Below, piece by piece: positions 57,301 through 61,009 of a DNA stretch of 64,000 bases. The first letter of the stretch is position 1. The number at the start of each line of letters is the position of its first letter. Under the pieces are notes generated by a model. It ran no database searches. It had not been told where the DNA came from and saw only the letters and a list, made by a program, of their open reading frames with translations. The position numbers and the translations under genes are program-made. The stretch comes from Bimastos eiseni (lineage: Eukaryota; Annelida; Clitellata; Crassiclitellata; Lumbricidae), in NCBI GenBank assembly GCA_959347315.1, contig OY365807.1, positions 12,562,714 through 12,626,713 on the forward strand, read 5' to 3'.

Positions 57301-59772
57301 AAATGGTACATATGTATAACATAAAACACACATTTGTAATTTTGTACATGTACATGTCGGAGCGCCACTAATATTTAGCTAATATTTGATGATGCTCGAG
57401 ATTTGCCGATATTCTATTACTGCCAAGATAAGCAATACAAGCACATTGCTGCTTTACCTAACTGATGGAGTCATTTATCCGTTCACACATAATGTGTGGT
57501 TCTGACGACATTTCTCCCATTGGCCACATAATTATTCTGTTAACTTCTCTGTTTCTATTATTTTAATGGGCTTTCACTGTCTGTATATAAATTATATCTA
57601 TCATAAGCATACCAGAGTCTAGAGCTTACTAAAGCACTCAATAAGCATTGTGTAACCGCAGCTTATTCACTGATGCATAGTCAAAAACAAATTTGACAGG
57701 CAAAGTATCATTTTATCATTTTAATTGTTTAATATTTTTTGGATCTTCTTTTCTGCTTTTGTTCTCTATGCATTTGAATGCTACCTTCTTTCACGTCATC
57801 TGCTTCCATTTTCCAGGCAAGAATTGACTCGACAGAATGTAGTTCCATGTCAGGGAAAAATCACCAGTGGAATGTATCTGAATTCTACAATCGGTTATGT
57901 TCGAGTTGGTGACTCGGTGAATGTTGCGCCAACCTTTAACCTTGCAACAGGATTTTTTATGAACATGACGTTTCGTAGTGCAACACAGGGGGGCACTTTG
58001 ATGACAGCATGGAGCAGTTCATCACGATTTGTGACGCTTGTCCTATTATTTGGCCAGGTAGAATCTTTTGTAGTAAATCAGGCAAAGTGCTCTTTAGTAG
58101 GACTTCATGTCCTTTTCTTTCAATTTTTGATGCATAATTATAATCTAATGGAAAACACAAGCACCACTGTAGTTAGGTTAGTAGAGGCTTCGTCAATGAT
58201 TCAAGCTACTCAGCTATTCTTCATTGTGGTGTGGTGTTCAATAAAGGATTCAATCATTTAATCAATCAATCAGTGAGTCCTTGAAGAAATCAGTCAGTTA
58301 ATGTATCAATATTTTATAATCTGTCAAGCATAGGGAGGATGGGAATATTGATTGATGCAGCGCTTAAGCGATCCAAAGAGAGAGATTTAGAGAGATTGTG
58401 AGATTTAGGGCTTTATTCTGTGTTTTCAATCCTACCACTGATCAGTGCTGCAAAGGAAATGGTTTCTGGAACTGAGAGTATATTGAGTGTCTTATTATAT
58501 GATCCAGGTGCAAGTGTTGATCAAAAGTGACAGCCAGATATTCTCTGGAACCTCAAGGGCCTTTCCAAGTGCGCTGTCAGTTTGTGACGGTCAACCACAT
58601 TCTGTTGCATTCACAATTGGCAACAGCTATGTGACACTTCAAATTGATCGTTACGATCCGGAGACTGTTCCGTTTATCACATTTCAGTACAGTGCTCCAC
58701 TGTCCATCCCGATCTATCTTGGTGGAGTAAAAGGTACGTTAATCAGCTGTAGCAACTGCATGCTTTTGGGAGGAAAATCAGACAGCAACTGACTGAAGTC
58801 TATTGCACCCTGACTCATCCGATCCTCCACCTTCCAACTCATGCCCTAAGCCCCTAAATGACACCAGCCTTGACAGCTACTTTGCCCTATCTGACCCCTC
58901 TGAAAACCAGACCTTGACCTCCCTAGAAGTTTAGAGATTACAATAGCAATTACCCTGTAGCCTAGAACTTGAGGTTGCTAAGATTTCATTCTATGGTTAC
59001 CTCTAGAGGTTAATTAAAGAACTGATTGCTTCTTGTTGTCAAAATTAATCATAAGATAGTTTTAATACAATCTTAAGCTGCATTCATAGTGACAGACAAC
59101 TTTGAACAATGGCAGCTGTGATTGTTTTTAAATGAGTTCAATCAGTCCATCAATAAATCGACTTTTGTTCCCCCATAGCAGTACAATGATAAATAATATA
59201 TTGGTGGGTGGACTGTCAGTAACAATGGGTGAAACAAAAGGAACATCAGTTTGGTTTACATCCAGCGACCAAGATGACTTGTTAAAATTAACTAACTTCT
59301 TACTTACAGTCTTACCTGGATTAGTGTGAACTTTAAGTACTGTAATAGACTAGTCCGATTAAATCTGTCTTAGTGTTTCCTAATTATTTCACCATACCTA
59401 TACCTTAACCTGGACGCTGTCATCCATAGTAATCTGAGATAAATCCATGTCCGACCTTACTCTACCTTATGTCTGTAGCCCATTATGAATACTTTATGTT
59501 TTCATTGCTTATGATACCATACCATATATCTCAACCTGCCTGTCTAAATTTTCCAAACCTTGATTCCCTTATTATGTGCCATGACATACAAGAGCAGGCT
59601 AAAATTGTATCGCTTTTAATACTATTGCTTAGATGCATCATGGAATGTTCCGGGTATCTTCTCTGGCACTACCTTCCAAGGCTGTCTCCAGGGCATAACC
59701 ATCAACGGAGTTAAATACTTTATAACGGAATCTCCTGACGTCCTGTCAGCGTTGTCAGGTTGTCCAACATAA
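9801..59772 (+). CDS. Laminin subunit alpha, complete 49-exon gene (gene-level entry)
   Basis: Secreted basement-membrane glycoprotein. It trimerises with beta and gamma chains through its coiled coil and binds receptors through LG domains. I joined exons by acceptor/donor sites, phase and domain continuity. All 48 junctions keep frame and sum to 3,030 codons including the stop. Approximate residues: signal peptide 1-19; LN 35-240; LEa repeats 241-508; domain IVb/LF-like 509-700; LEb repeats 701-905; domain IVa 906-1085 (one large exon); LEc repeats 1086-1436; coiled coil 1437-2034, opened by the CGVC cysteine pair that usually gives interchain disulfides; LG1-LG3 2035-2600; Pro/Thr-rich linker 2600-2640; LG4-LG5 2640-3029. 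LG domains plus both IVb and IVa domains match the alpha-chain plan, nearest to vertebrate alpha3/alpha5. Introns are mostly 0.3-2 kb. Three begin with GC instead of GT. The LN domain is divergent, which is why I give no vertebrate paralogue symbol. Individual exons follow. Confidence 0.93.
10833..11646. mobile_element. hAT-like non-autonomous DNA element, 814 bp, perfect 8-bp TSD
   Basis: In intron 1. The left end is cagtgttgggcacaagacc. The right end is ggtcttgagacccag, an imperfect inverted repeat. The 8 bases gtcggata are duplicated exactly at 10825-10832 and 11647-11654. Subterminal arrays of accaagaccgag-type motifs occur at both ends (10850-10950 and 11510-11640). No transposase is present. 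Confidence 0.82.
11940..12176 (+). CDS. Laminin alpha exon 2: LN domain
   Basis: The acceptor is tgtcatag. Phase 0 in, phase 0 out. It encodes VFEVQTIKLMM through LTGPQPLNEV, the middle of the LN domain with two Cys. The donor GTG|gttggt is moderate. An alternative three bases earlier cannot be excluded. Confidence 0.85.
12562..12594 (+). CDS. Laminin alpha exon 3: 33-nt microexon, LN domain
   Basis: A pyrimidine-rich acceptor (gtttttttcag) and a strong donor (CCT|gtgagt) flank just 11 codons, ITFDLTPVTVP. This fits the LN strand that follows the SPQPL motif. Phase 0 at both sides. Confidence 0.8.
12713..12831. repeat. 30-bp minisatellite, four copies, intron 3
   Basis: The unit ttgggttatttaaatgtgca ctataggaa is repeated four times with one to three changes per copy. 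Confidence 0.93.
13831..13908 (+). CDS. Laminin alpha exon 4: LN domain end
   Basis: The acceptor is ttgatttcag. It encodes NWRFARYLRIEFYDIDL through GIPF, corresponding to the RYLRIR-type strand of LN domains. The donor TTT|gtacgt keeps phase 0 to exon 5. Confidence 0.8.
14959..15123. repeat. 89-bp tandem duplication, intron 4
   Basis: The block that starts gtcatttcaagttgtctgtt and ends aacatttatgatcta occurs twice, 89 bases apart, with about eight differences. Confidence 0.88.
15249..15282. repeat. Inverted repeat, 15-bp arms, 3-nt loop
   Basis: ttccatatacctcac is followed after atg by its exact reverse complement. A related half (tacctcacatagtga) lies near 14667. Confidence 0.85.
15507..15699 (+). 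CDS. Laminin alpha exon 5: LN end and LE repeat 1
   Basis: It starts QHYTVRTLTV, the divergent counterpart of the conserved YYxIxDI element that ends LN. The first LE repeat follows (CTCNG...CVCGNNTQGANCETC). The donor CAAC|gtatgt is in phase 1. Confidence 0.88.
16318..16449 (+). CDS. Laminin alpha exon 6: LE repeat
   Basis: The acceptor is atttcag. It encodes CNCFNHSEVC through CQNCRDNTAG, an LE repeat with a Gly/Ser-rich loop. Phase 1 in and out (GCAG|gttta). Confidence 0.88.
17225..17430 (-). repeat. Dispersed repeat copy, intron 6
   Basis: Reverse-complemented, the part 17320-17430 matches 22306-22400 (gacaccattccatatcgaag, then ctttctccaggctt and ggcactgtcaaag). Shorter relatives lie at 37318-37375 and twice at 54944-55150. 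This is a dispersed non-coding family of unknown class. Confidence 0.6.
17517..17680 (+). CDS. Laminin alpha exon 7: LE repeats
   Basis: It completes the DNTAG|VNCERCVPLFYRP loop and starts the next repeat (PCVPCNCSG). The insert before the next cysteines is longer than usual. Phase 1 in, phase 0 out. Confidence 0.88.
17741..18310. repeat. Interrupted 30-bp repeat family, intron 7
   Basis: The unit tctcttgaaatggacatact is repeated three times at 17741-17830, and diverged units reappear at 18238-18310. Between them ctccttttga(a/g)cacatgtt is also duplicated (18022-18085). Confidence 0.7.
18478..18583 (+). CDS. Laminin alpha exon 8: LE repeat end
   Basis: It encodes CRCKSNVVGSLCDRCRDGSY...DGC, the second half of an LE repeat. 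Phase 0 in, phase 1 out (CAAA|gtataa). Confidence 0.88.
19600..19746 (+). CDS. Laminin alpha exon 9: LE repeat
   Basis: A whole LE repeat in one exon, phase 1-1: CSCNTNGTLAG...CDPTGQCVCKR...CDTCMDGFYGLD. A decayed second copy of the 3' part of this exon lies at 22708..22769. Confidence 0.92.
19786..20010. repeat. (ATT)n microsatellite, left of the LINE fragment
   Basis: A long ATT/ACT tract in intron 9 adjoining the 3' side of the minus-strand retroelement. Confidence 0.9.
20011..21363 (-). mobile_element. Non-LTR retrotransposon fragment with restriction-like endonuclease domain
   Basis: Minus strand, intron 9. The intact piece at 20708..20133 shows a CCHC-type knuckle (CACG...HGLSC, residues 24-40), then GKRPDG (82-83 PD) and WDATVVDT (98-104), the pattern of a PD-(D/E)XK nuclease as in R2/R4-type elements. 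Upstream pieces (21344-21090, LINLLLAGICPQEVRPILFG; 21100-20813, RMGGLGIRRASSLALPAFL) are RT-associated text in broken frames, with the catalytic RT core deleted between them. The copy is therefore internally deleted and dead. It is bordered on both sides by ATT repeats. Confidence 0.72.
21364..21418. repeat. (ATT)n microsatellite, right of the LINE fragment
   Basis: ATT/AAT tract directly abutting the other end of the retroelement fragment. Confidence 0.9.
22093..22201 (+). CDS. Laminin alpha exon 10: last LEa repeat (half)
   Basis: It encodes CTQCKCDVGGSLPSGC...CTCRPGITGQNCD and runs into domain IVb. Phase 1 in, phase 2 out (GATAC|gtgagt). Confidence 0.92.
22306..22460 (+). repeat. Dispersed repeat copy, intron 10
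   Basis: Same family as 17225..17430 but in opposite orientation. About 90 bases align (gacaccattccatatcgaag onward). Confidence 0.6.
22708..22769 (+). pseudogene. Relic of laminin exon 9 inside intron 10
   Basis: 62 bases match exon 9 positions 19680-19741 with five differences (about 92%). The copied part encodes the second half of an LE repeat (QCNTCMDGFYGLD-like). The acceptor, the 5' half of the exon and the donor are missing, so it is not an expressed exon. Confidence 0.9.
22997..23123 (+). CDS. Laminin alpha exon 11: start of domain IVb (LF-like)
   Basis: It encodes TPLSGYYYPDLHFIFADFE through GYVTTVPQ. The GYYY motif directly after a half LE repeat is the hallmark of the LF/L4b domain. 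Phase 2 in, phase 0 out. Confidence 0.9.
23180..23470. repeat. GGCTGACTG-rich low-complexity tract, intron 11
   Basis: Degenerate short units such as ctggctgg, gactggacagatgg and ttggctgact fill the stretch. Confidence 0.75.
23561..23681 (+). CDS. Laminin alpha exon 12: domain IVb
   Basis: It encodes RPVSATVTPPYL through GTISIAGL, with beta-strand-like text (NRYQMVIRYSA). The donor G|gtcatt is weak but the phase (1) agrees with exon 13. Confidence 0.85.
23985..24860 (+). mobile_element. CR1/L2-like LINE reverse transcriptase relic, intron 12
   Basis: Degenerate + strand frames show KNYNPILNIVLLSKIVEKVV, then an HST-like motif, an AAFDLV-like motif, GLPQ/SVLGPILY-like text near 24590 and WMSSNRLHLNPSKTKF near 24770, the usual motif order of CR1/L2 RTs. 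Many stops. Confidence 0.75.
25421..25575 (+). CDS. Laminin alpha exon 13: domain IVb
   Basis: It encodes DGITTASLNMTFPACPSPQWCYAP through DPRLLV, including the Cys pair of the LF-like fold. Phase 1 in, phase 0 out with a strong donor (GTT|gtaagt). Confidence 0.88.
26024..26133 (+). CDS. Laminin alpha exon 14: domain IVb
   Basis: It encodes DRLMAIPVEYL through CNVVRNGV. The IPVEYL text matches the DSLVLLP-like strand of LF domains in position. Phase 0 in, phase 2 out (GA|gtgagt). Confidence 0.88.
26545..26759 (+). CDS. Laminin alpha exon 15: end of domain IVb and first LEb repeat
   Basis: It encodes YCRPKVFSLATYYLNGALP and then a full LE repeat (CNCHFLGSY...[22 protein letters not shown]). 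Phase 2 in, phase 1 out. Confidence 0.92.
27235..27305. repeat. (ATG)n microsatellite
   Basis: About 20 ATG triplets just upstream of exon 16. Confidence 0.95.
27332..27468 (+). CDS. Laminin alpha exon 16: LEb repeat
   Basis: It encodes ACNCLQTAFKACDDFGQCLC...CDHCKDSYY...GCT. An (ATG)n tract lies just upstream of the acceptor. Phase 1 in, phase 0 out (ACA|gtaggt). Confidence 0.9.
28032..28247 (+). CDS. Laminin alpha exon 17: LEb repeats
   Basis: One and a half LE repeats: PCDCNTIGS...CTCRPGVIGSRCDQC...GCMSCSCDVDGS...CPCK. Phase 0 at both ends. Confidence 0.92.
28545..28806 (-). mobile_element. tRNA-derived SINE, minus strand, intron 17
   Basis: On the minus strand, box A-like tggccgagcggtta and box B-like ggtttcgaacct sit in tRNA-like spacing. 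The shared body follows (gcaagtcctttgcacacaat, tgctctgcattacaactgca). Several other copies lie in this window. Confidence 0.75.
29097..29725 (+). CDS. Laminin alpha exon 18: LE end and domain IVa (Laminin B)
   Basis: The largest exon, 629 nt. It completes an LE repeat (CTTC...CLLCVCMG) and then encodes most of the globular domain IVa. The text AYWQVPSLTGDMLKYYEGTI is the typical laminin B motif. Phase 0 in, phase 2 out (AG|gtacga). Confidence 0.93.
30170..30254 (+). CDS. Laminin alpha exon 19: end of domain IVa into LE
   Basis: It encodes IGNLSYSVTPGSIEQCYCPVGYEGLSCQ, the standard IVa exit followed by a half LE repeat. Phase 2 in, phase 0 out. Confidence 0.92.
30508..30550. repeat. (CA)n microsatellite
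   Basis: An acacac tract with one interruption. Confidence 0.9.
30699..30840 (+). CDS. Laminin alpha exon 20: LEc repeat
   Basis: It encodes NCSSGYMRA...CVTCNCNSHSQLCLPDTGQCINCMDNTA. Phase 0 in, phase 1 out. Confidence 0.92.
31649..31829 (+). CDS. Laminin alpha exon 21: LEc repeats
   Basis: It encodes GFNCELCAVGYYRD...CNMCPCFMP...CLQCNPGYTGMFCD. Phase 1 in, phase 2 out (CAG|gtaagc). Confidence 0.92.
32058..32295 (+). mobile_element. tRNA-derived SINE, plus strand, intron 21
   Basis: Box A-like agtggccgattggttagag and box B ggttcgaccc at the head. The body is shared with the copies at 28545 and 40398, ending ttggaagaagggcgatgtca. The longest copy here. Confidence 0.8.
32601..32797 (+). CDS. 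Laminin alpha exon 22: LEc repeats
   Basis: It encodes CLPFYYGSP...CNPCTCNANSVTCDSLTGQCLNC...CEKCMDGFFG. Phase 2 in, phase 1 out. Confidence 0.92.
33368..33520 (+). CDS. Laminin alpha exon 23: LEc repeat
   Basis: It encodes ACNCNANGSVSTICNNQTGQ...CDTCLDFYYRP...FFR. Phase 1-1. The donor G|gtccag is weak but no better one fits the frame. Confidence 0.88.
34297..34446 (+). CDS. Laminin alpha exon 24: LEc repeat
   Basis: It encodes GCLPCNCNAFGTANLSCG...CICNPNTIGVKCDQC. A phase 1-1 cassette exon equal to one LE repeat. Confidence 0.92.
34607..34762 (+). CDS. Laminin alpha exon 25: last LEc repeat
   Basis: It encodes ACNCDTRGANASLLTSC...CVCYPGVGQRRCDSC...GCT. Phase 1-1. A degenerate GATGAC microsatellite follows the donor. 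Confidence 0.92.
34780..34875. repeat. GATGAC/GACGAC microsatellite
   Basis: Trinucleotide-based tract right after the donor of exon 25. Confidence 0.9.
35042..35100 (+). mobile_element. SINE 3' end fragment, intron 25
   Basis: cttctgagcaaaagatgttg gaagaagggcggtatcaaat matches the tail of the SINE at 32058..32295. Confidence 0.65.
35110..36135 (-). mobile_element. CR1/L2-like LINE 3' portion, minus strand, intron 25
   Basis: Broken minus-strand frames show an FADDTKAY-like RT active-site region near 36030, an FDYC-like motif near 35600 and an LHWLPS-like motif near 35490, in the usual order of the RT C-terminus of CR1/L2 elements. Frameshifts and stops are frequent. Confidence 0.65.
36313..36581 (+). 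CDS. Laminin alpha exon 26: start of coiled coil
   Basis: ACGVCETSLG carries the Cys pair that opens the laminin coil and normally forms interchain disulfides. Heptad-like helical text follows (LLLKFQDYW, LITELQATAL). Phase 1 in, phase 0 out. Confidence 0.92.
37052..37228 (+). CDS. Laminin alpha exon 27: coiled coil
   Basis: It encodes VNGLAATASQFLND through YNASAYQ. The frame requires the exon to end at CAG|gcatgt, a GC donor, because the nearest GT site would put exon 28 out of frame. Phase 0 at both sides. Confidence 0.88.
38077..38207. repeat. Fold-back inverted repeat, about 54-bp arms, 23-nt loop
   Basis: The left arm begins gaacatcgtctacacctcac. The right arm ends gaggtgcagccgatgttc. 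The arms are reverse complements with about eight mismatches. Could be a fold-back element or a structured RNA relic. Confidence 0.8.
38804..38956 (+). CDS. Laminin alpha exon 28: coiled coil
   Basis: It encodes LLQSIQGRPTDGTWNWTGLF through FNSTVSDQ. Phase 0-0, donor CAG|gtaaca. A 38-bp minisatellite begins about 50 bases after the donor. Confidence 0.9.
39009..39320. repeat. 38-bp minisatellite, about eight diverged copies, intron 28
   Basis: Unit like gaagttttaccagcatgtgg taaaaggtagcaggttct. Copies begin near 39009, 39050, 39090, 39136, 39174, 39216, 39254 and 39292. Confidence 0.85.
39734..39883 (+). CDS. Laminin alpha exon 29: coiled coil
   Basis: It encodes SNRAAGFQKTLQDISSSF through KNNQTL, amphipathic helical text. 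Phase 0-0, donor CTG|gtcagt. Confidence 0.9.
40398..40600 (+). mobile_element. tRNA-derived SINE, plus strand, intron 29
   Basis: Head acggtggccaatcagtcagt, box B-like ggttcaaccct. Body and tail as in the copy at 32058..32295. The tRNA-like head is more eroded. Confidence 0.75.
40778..40961 (+). CDS. Laminin alpha exon 30: coiled coil
   Basis: It encodes TNKKTADDLWAAAQ through INTTADLT, Ala-rich and helical. Phase 0 in, phase 1 out. Confidence 0.9.
41928..42072 (+). CDS. Laminin alpha exon 31: coiled coil
   Basis: It encodes GITGWTQAYNLVLQQLQ through NQQARSIV. Phase 1 in, phase 2 out (CTT|gtaatt). Confidence 0.88.
42325..42794. mobile_element. hAT-like non-autonomous DNA element, 470 bp, perfect 8-bp TSD
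   Basis: In intron 31. It begins cagtgttgtatgcaagac and ends gactatgcaactctg (inverted repeat of about 12 bp, CAG...CTG termini). The 8 bases ctcattag are duplicated exactly at 42317-42324 and 42795-42802. Subterminal agaccgagac motifs relate it to the element at 10833..11646. Confidence 0.88.
43517..43767 (+). CDS. Laminin alpha exon 32: coiled coil
   Basis: It encodes MFQSVQSKGQPAVDAINAFQ through FLVGNVSTF. Phase 2 in, phase 1 out (TTCG|gtgaga). Confidence 0.9.
44445..44642 (-). mobile_element. LINE C-terminal fragment, minus strand, intron 32
   Basis: The reading frame KKRGRPRKKWMDVIHENTEM, then SLEELRD, is the conserved C-terminal tail found in many LINE ORF2 proteins. 65 residues remain open. 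Confidence 0.7.
44905..45030 (+). CDS. Laminin alpha exon 33: coiled coil
   Basis: It encodes LNSQLDQANLTLQSAIQRW through GLQNVAS. Two AG acceptors are close together. The upstream one (gtgcttag) is chosen because only it fits the phase 1 donor of exon 32. Confidence 0.85.
45118..45235 (-). mobile_element. Possible SINE fragment, minus strand, intron 33
   Basis: ggacttgcccaaggtcccac matches the body of the SINEs here, followed by a tRNA-like head related to but different from theirs (gcagtagctgaatggacag on the minus strand). Confidence 0.5.
45525..45590. repeat. (TAG)n microsatellite, interrupted
   Basis: Tracts of tagtag, interrupted by gggaagtaaggggtgg. Confidence 0.85.
45623..45811 (+). 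CDS. Laminin alpha exon 34: coiled coil
   Basis: It encodes NVSITTDLTAGNAACDAALQ through IQLQLRAN, with one Cys within the coil. Phase 1-1, donor AATC|gtatgt. Confidence 0.9.
46409..46844 (+). CDS. Laminin alpha exon 35: end of coil and start of LG1
   Basis: The coil ends at about KSKMAALEQPVSF and LG1 starts within the same exon (VSRRYNSIGLDFV, FLKGVLFFAEND). Phase 1 in, phase 2 out. Marks the rod-to-globe transition. Confidence 0.92.
47250..47397 (+). CDS. Laminin alpha exon 36: LG1
   Basis: It encodes YEFDGQLTVTRMA through LYFGGLLRTTNN. The PLYFGG motif is typical of LG domains. Phase 2 in, phase 0 out (AAT|gttagt). Confidence 0.9.
47731..48153 (+). CDS. Laminin alpha exon 37: LG1 end and LG2 start
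   Basis: FSGCIFNINFNGAPIPLW closes LG1, followed by the linker Cys and the first strands of LG2 (DGVILMFSTP). Phase 0-0, 141 codons. Confidence 0.92.
48618..48778 (+). CDS. Laminin alpha exon 38: LG2
   Basis: It encodes LKATHNPSNMQLTVTRM through GFTIGGQDPAV. The frame to exon 39 (phase 2) requires the donor GTCAG|gcatgt, the third GC donor of the gene. The GT two bases further on would give the wrong phase. Confidence 0.87.
49357..49507 (+). CDS. Laminin alpha exon 39: LG2 end
   Basis: RGPVSTGFSGCLQNFQ is the closing motif of an LG domain, with a second Cys at DLTKCYTS. Phase 2 in, phase 0 out. Confidence 0.9.
49890..50165 (-). mobile_element. LINE C-terminal fragment, minus strand, intron 39
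   Basis: A diverged relative of 44445..44642. On the minus strand it gives RAPRKKWMDEIQE and then NLEKFRD-like text. Confidence 0.6.
50536..50679 (+). CDS. Laminin alpha exon 40: LG3
   Basis: It encodes VIAGLGFLTTSSYASI through FYSQLLAQS. SGVLFYSQ is the typical LG strand. Phase 0-0. The donor TCG|gttggt is moderate. A 40-bp minisatellite fills the next intron. Confidence 0.87.
50713..51741. repeat. 40-bp minisatellite, about 25 copies, intron 40
   Basis: The unit is tatctaagaatttgtgagag followed by gcccttccagaggtgcttcc. Copies differ at a few positions. A 35-bp stretch of non-repeat flank (gctattaaatgttctgttgg agtt) occurs twice, at about 51508 and 51717, showing that an end portion of the array was itself duplicated (about 209 bp apart). 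Confidence 0.95.
51970..52130 (+). CDS. Laminin alpha exon 41: LG3
   Basis: It encodes LASSFFYISLYNGDIFIVF through ISLDFSFTN. To keep frame with exon 42 the donor must be AACAG|gttggc (phase 2). A stronger-looking donor, CACAG|gtaagg, lies 28 bases downstream but would lead to an early stop in exon 42. Confidence 0.82.
52288..52336 (+). pseudogene. Relic of laminin exon 42 inside intron 41
   Basis: 49 bases match exon 42 positions 52777-52825 with seven differences (about 86%), including the stretch cattttctgtccagttag. It covers the LG3 closing Cys region. The rest of the exon and its splice sites are not recognisable. Confidence 0.85.
52393..52470 (+). repeat. Dispersed short repeat, intron 41 (also 53766..53845)
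   Basis: taagtaagtatattctttaa followed by an aactgcatatctgcactctg-like part is found again at 53766..53845. A reverse-complement end lies near 49730-49760. Probably a short retroelement tail of unknown class. Confidence 0.6.
52671..52856 (+). CDS. Laminin alpha exon 42: LG3 end
   Basis: It encodes PRMKIDASETHVGAVTM, SSMYVGGVPP and ends near FCPVRISLVGGVRNVQINGG, the LG closing region. Phase 2-2. A partial copy of this exon lies in the preceding intron. Confidence 0.9.
52968..53200. repeat. (CATA)n/(ATTC)n low-complexity tract
   Basis: Degenerate catacattcatgcata units in intron 42. Confidence 0.9.
53470..53730 (+). CDS. Laminin alpha exon 43: LG3-LG4 linker and LG4 start
   Basis: Codons about 28-60 form a Pro/Thr-rich spacer (PTPPSVLPPLPYTT, PPATTLPPTC). 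The first LG4 strand follows (FSFLDGSFLSFAG). The linker between LG3 and LG4 is a known protease-sensitive site in several laminins. No dibasic site is obvious here. Phase 2-2. Confidence 0.92.
54515..54719 (+). CDS. Laminin alpha exon 44: LG4
   Basis: It encodes FSIRLSFRALQANGILLYF through YDDGNWHE. The WHE motif before the splice site is the usual LG intron position. Phase 2 in, phase 0 out. Confidence 0.92.
54944..55150 (+). repeat. Dispersed repeat, two tandem copies, intron 44
   Basis: ccaagcctgga(t/a)aa...agggtgac and a diverged second copy (agtgccaatcccaagcctgg onward) lie about 130 bases apart. Both resemble the 17225/22306 family. Confidence 0.5.
55479..55658 (+). CDS. Laminin alpha exon 45: LG4
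   Basis: It encodes VEVLRVNDFIAVIVAASKD through DMNNIA, with the IYLGGVP motif. Phase 0-0, donor GCA|gtaagt. Confidence 0.92.
56585..56720. repeat. 48-bp tandem repeat, 2.8 copies, intron 45
   Basis: The unit starting aaactcagtcgagtatgggg and ending ggttataattcag is repeated with one or two changes. Confidence 0.9.
56905..56987 (+). CDS. Laminin alpha exon 46: LG4 end
   Basis: It encodes VGMKSFQGCVSNVTIIQYN, the LG4 closing motif. Phase 0 in, phase 2 out (GC|gtaagt). Confidence 0.92.
57817..58057 (+). CDS. Laminin alpha exon 47: LG5
   Basis: It encodes QELTRQNVVPCQGKITSGMYL through VTLVLLFGQ, the first half of LG5. Phase 2 in, phase 0 out. Confidence 0.92.
58508..58733 (+). CDS. Laminin alpha exon 48: LG5
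   Basis: It encodes VQVLIKSDSQIFSG, CDGQPHSVAFTIG and IYLGGVK, all LG strand motifs. Phase 0 in, phase 1 out (AAAG|gtacgt). Confidence 0.92.
59633..59772 (+). CDS. Laminin alpha exon 49: LG5 end and stop
   Basis: The acceptor is attgcttag. It encodes ASWNVPGIFSGTTFQGCLQG and ends ALSGCPT followed by TAA at 59770-59772. The paired Cys at the very end is the usual LG5 arrangement. Confidence 0.92.
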
Positions 59773-61009
59773 ACTGATGACAACTTAAAAACGAGTCTCA
59801 CGGCCAGCGTGAGTCGTAGCTAAGACATGAGCAGTGCTCATGTGGTAGCAGAACTGTTCGAACTAATAAACGATTTACTTACTAATTATGTCGCAAGCTC
59901 TTGATACTCATGTCATTCCATTATTTATTGCTTAGTCATATTATTTATTTTAGATGATGTATTACAAGGAACTGAGTATCTGTATACTTCTTTATGATTT
60001 TGATTGCTCAATTGTATAGATGTTCTACCTAAAATTGTAATACTTAATGGTACTTCCTTATGGTAAATGATGTCTCTTGTGTATATTTATAATGTATATT
60101 TATATGATAGCATAGTACTATTTAGGAAGCTCACTAAGTGTTCCAGAGAGAGTATGGCATATTGTTATTTAAATGTAAATCTTCAAAAATTTCTTTGTGT
60201 TCACAAACGTCACGTAAAGGAGACCAGCTTATTCATCGGTGCTTTATCTTATCAGTATGTCATATATATTGGTCTTTGCTAATTGGTGTATAAATATACT
60301 TTTTCTAGTAGGTTTGATAAATTGTCATTTGAAACAACTGTTACCGTTGCCTATTATTCTTAAGACTTGGTATCATTGTACATTTGATTAATTTCCTCTG
60401 AGGACTGTTTCTATGTCTGTTCCGCTTTCTCTCTTGGCTTTTGATAGGATAAACCAAGGGATTTGGCATACACAGCTAGATGTATGTATCTGGTGTTTAT
60501 ATAGTGCCTTTCAAGAACCTTGTATGCATGTTAAAACATTGCTCAAAACAATTCTTTGCAGTGACCATTGACTGATGTCACGAGGATGATTATATGGGCG
60601 CAATGGAAATTCTTTGAATGGTGTTATTTGTGATAATGTTCATGTGTGTGCATGTAAAGTGCTCAAAAGCATGGCTGCAAGATCATTCAGCTGACTTGTG
60701 AACATGGTCACAGTTATTAAGCAACCCTTCTCTGGGTGCTCTCTCGATTTACTTGGTAATCATCACAGACAAGTTAAGGATGGAGGGCTGACATACAATA
60801 CTAGTCCTTCTTTCACTAAGCAGTGACGTTGGTTAAAATTAGATGTATAGCGTAATGGGCGCCTTGTATGGCTGCCAGCAGTTAAATTTGACTGCTGTAA
60901 TAAATTGTCATCATTCCTACATACTATGTTTGTAATCATTGCTTGTCAGGTTGAAATTAAATGAATTCTTTGTTATTATTCTCAATAAAATAAGATGATC
61001 TGTGTCTTT
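59773..61009. other. Laminin 3' flank; no gene recognised
   Basis: Short 3' UTR with AATAAA at 59865, then AT-rich sequence with no convincing reading frame. A second AATAAA occurs at 60984. Confidence 0.5.
59865..59870 (+). promoter_or_regulatory. Polyadenylation signal AATAAA for the laminin gene
   Basis: A canonical AATAAA lies 93 bases after the stop codon, giving a very short 3' UTR if used. A second AATAAA is at 60984. Confidence 0.6.
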
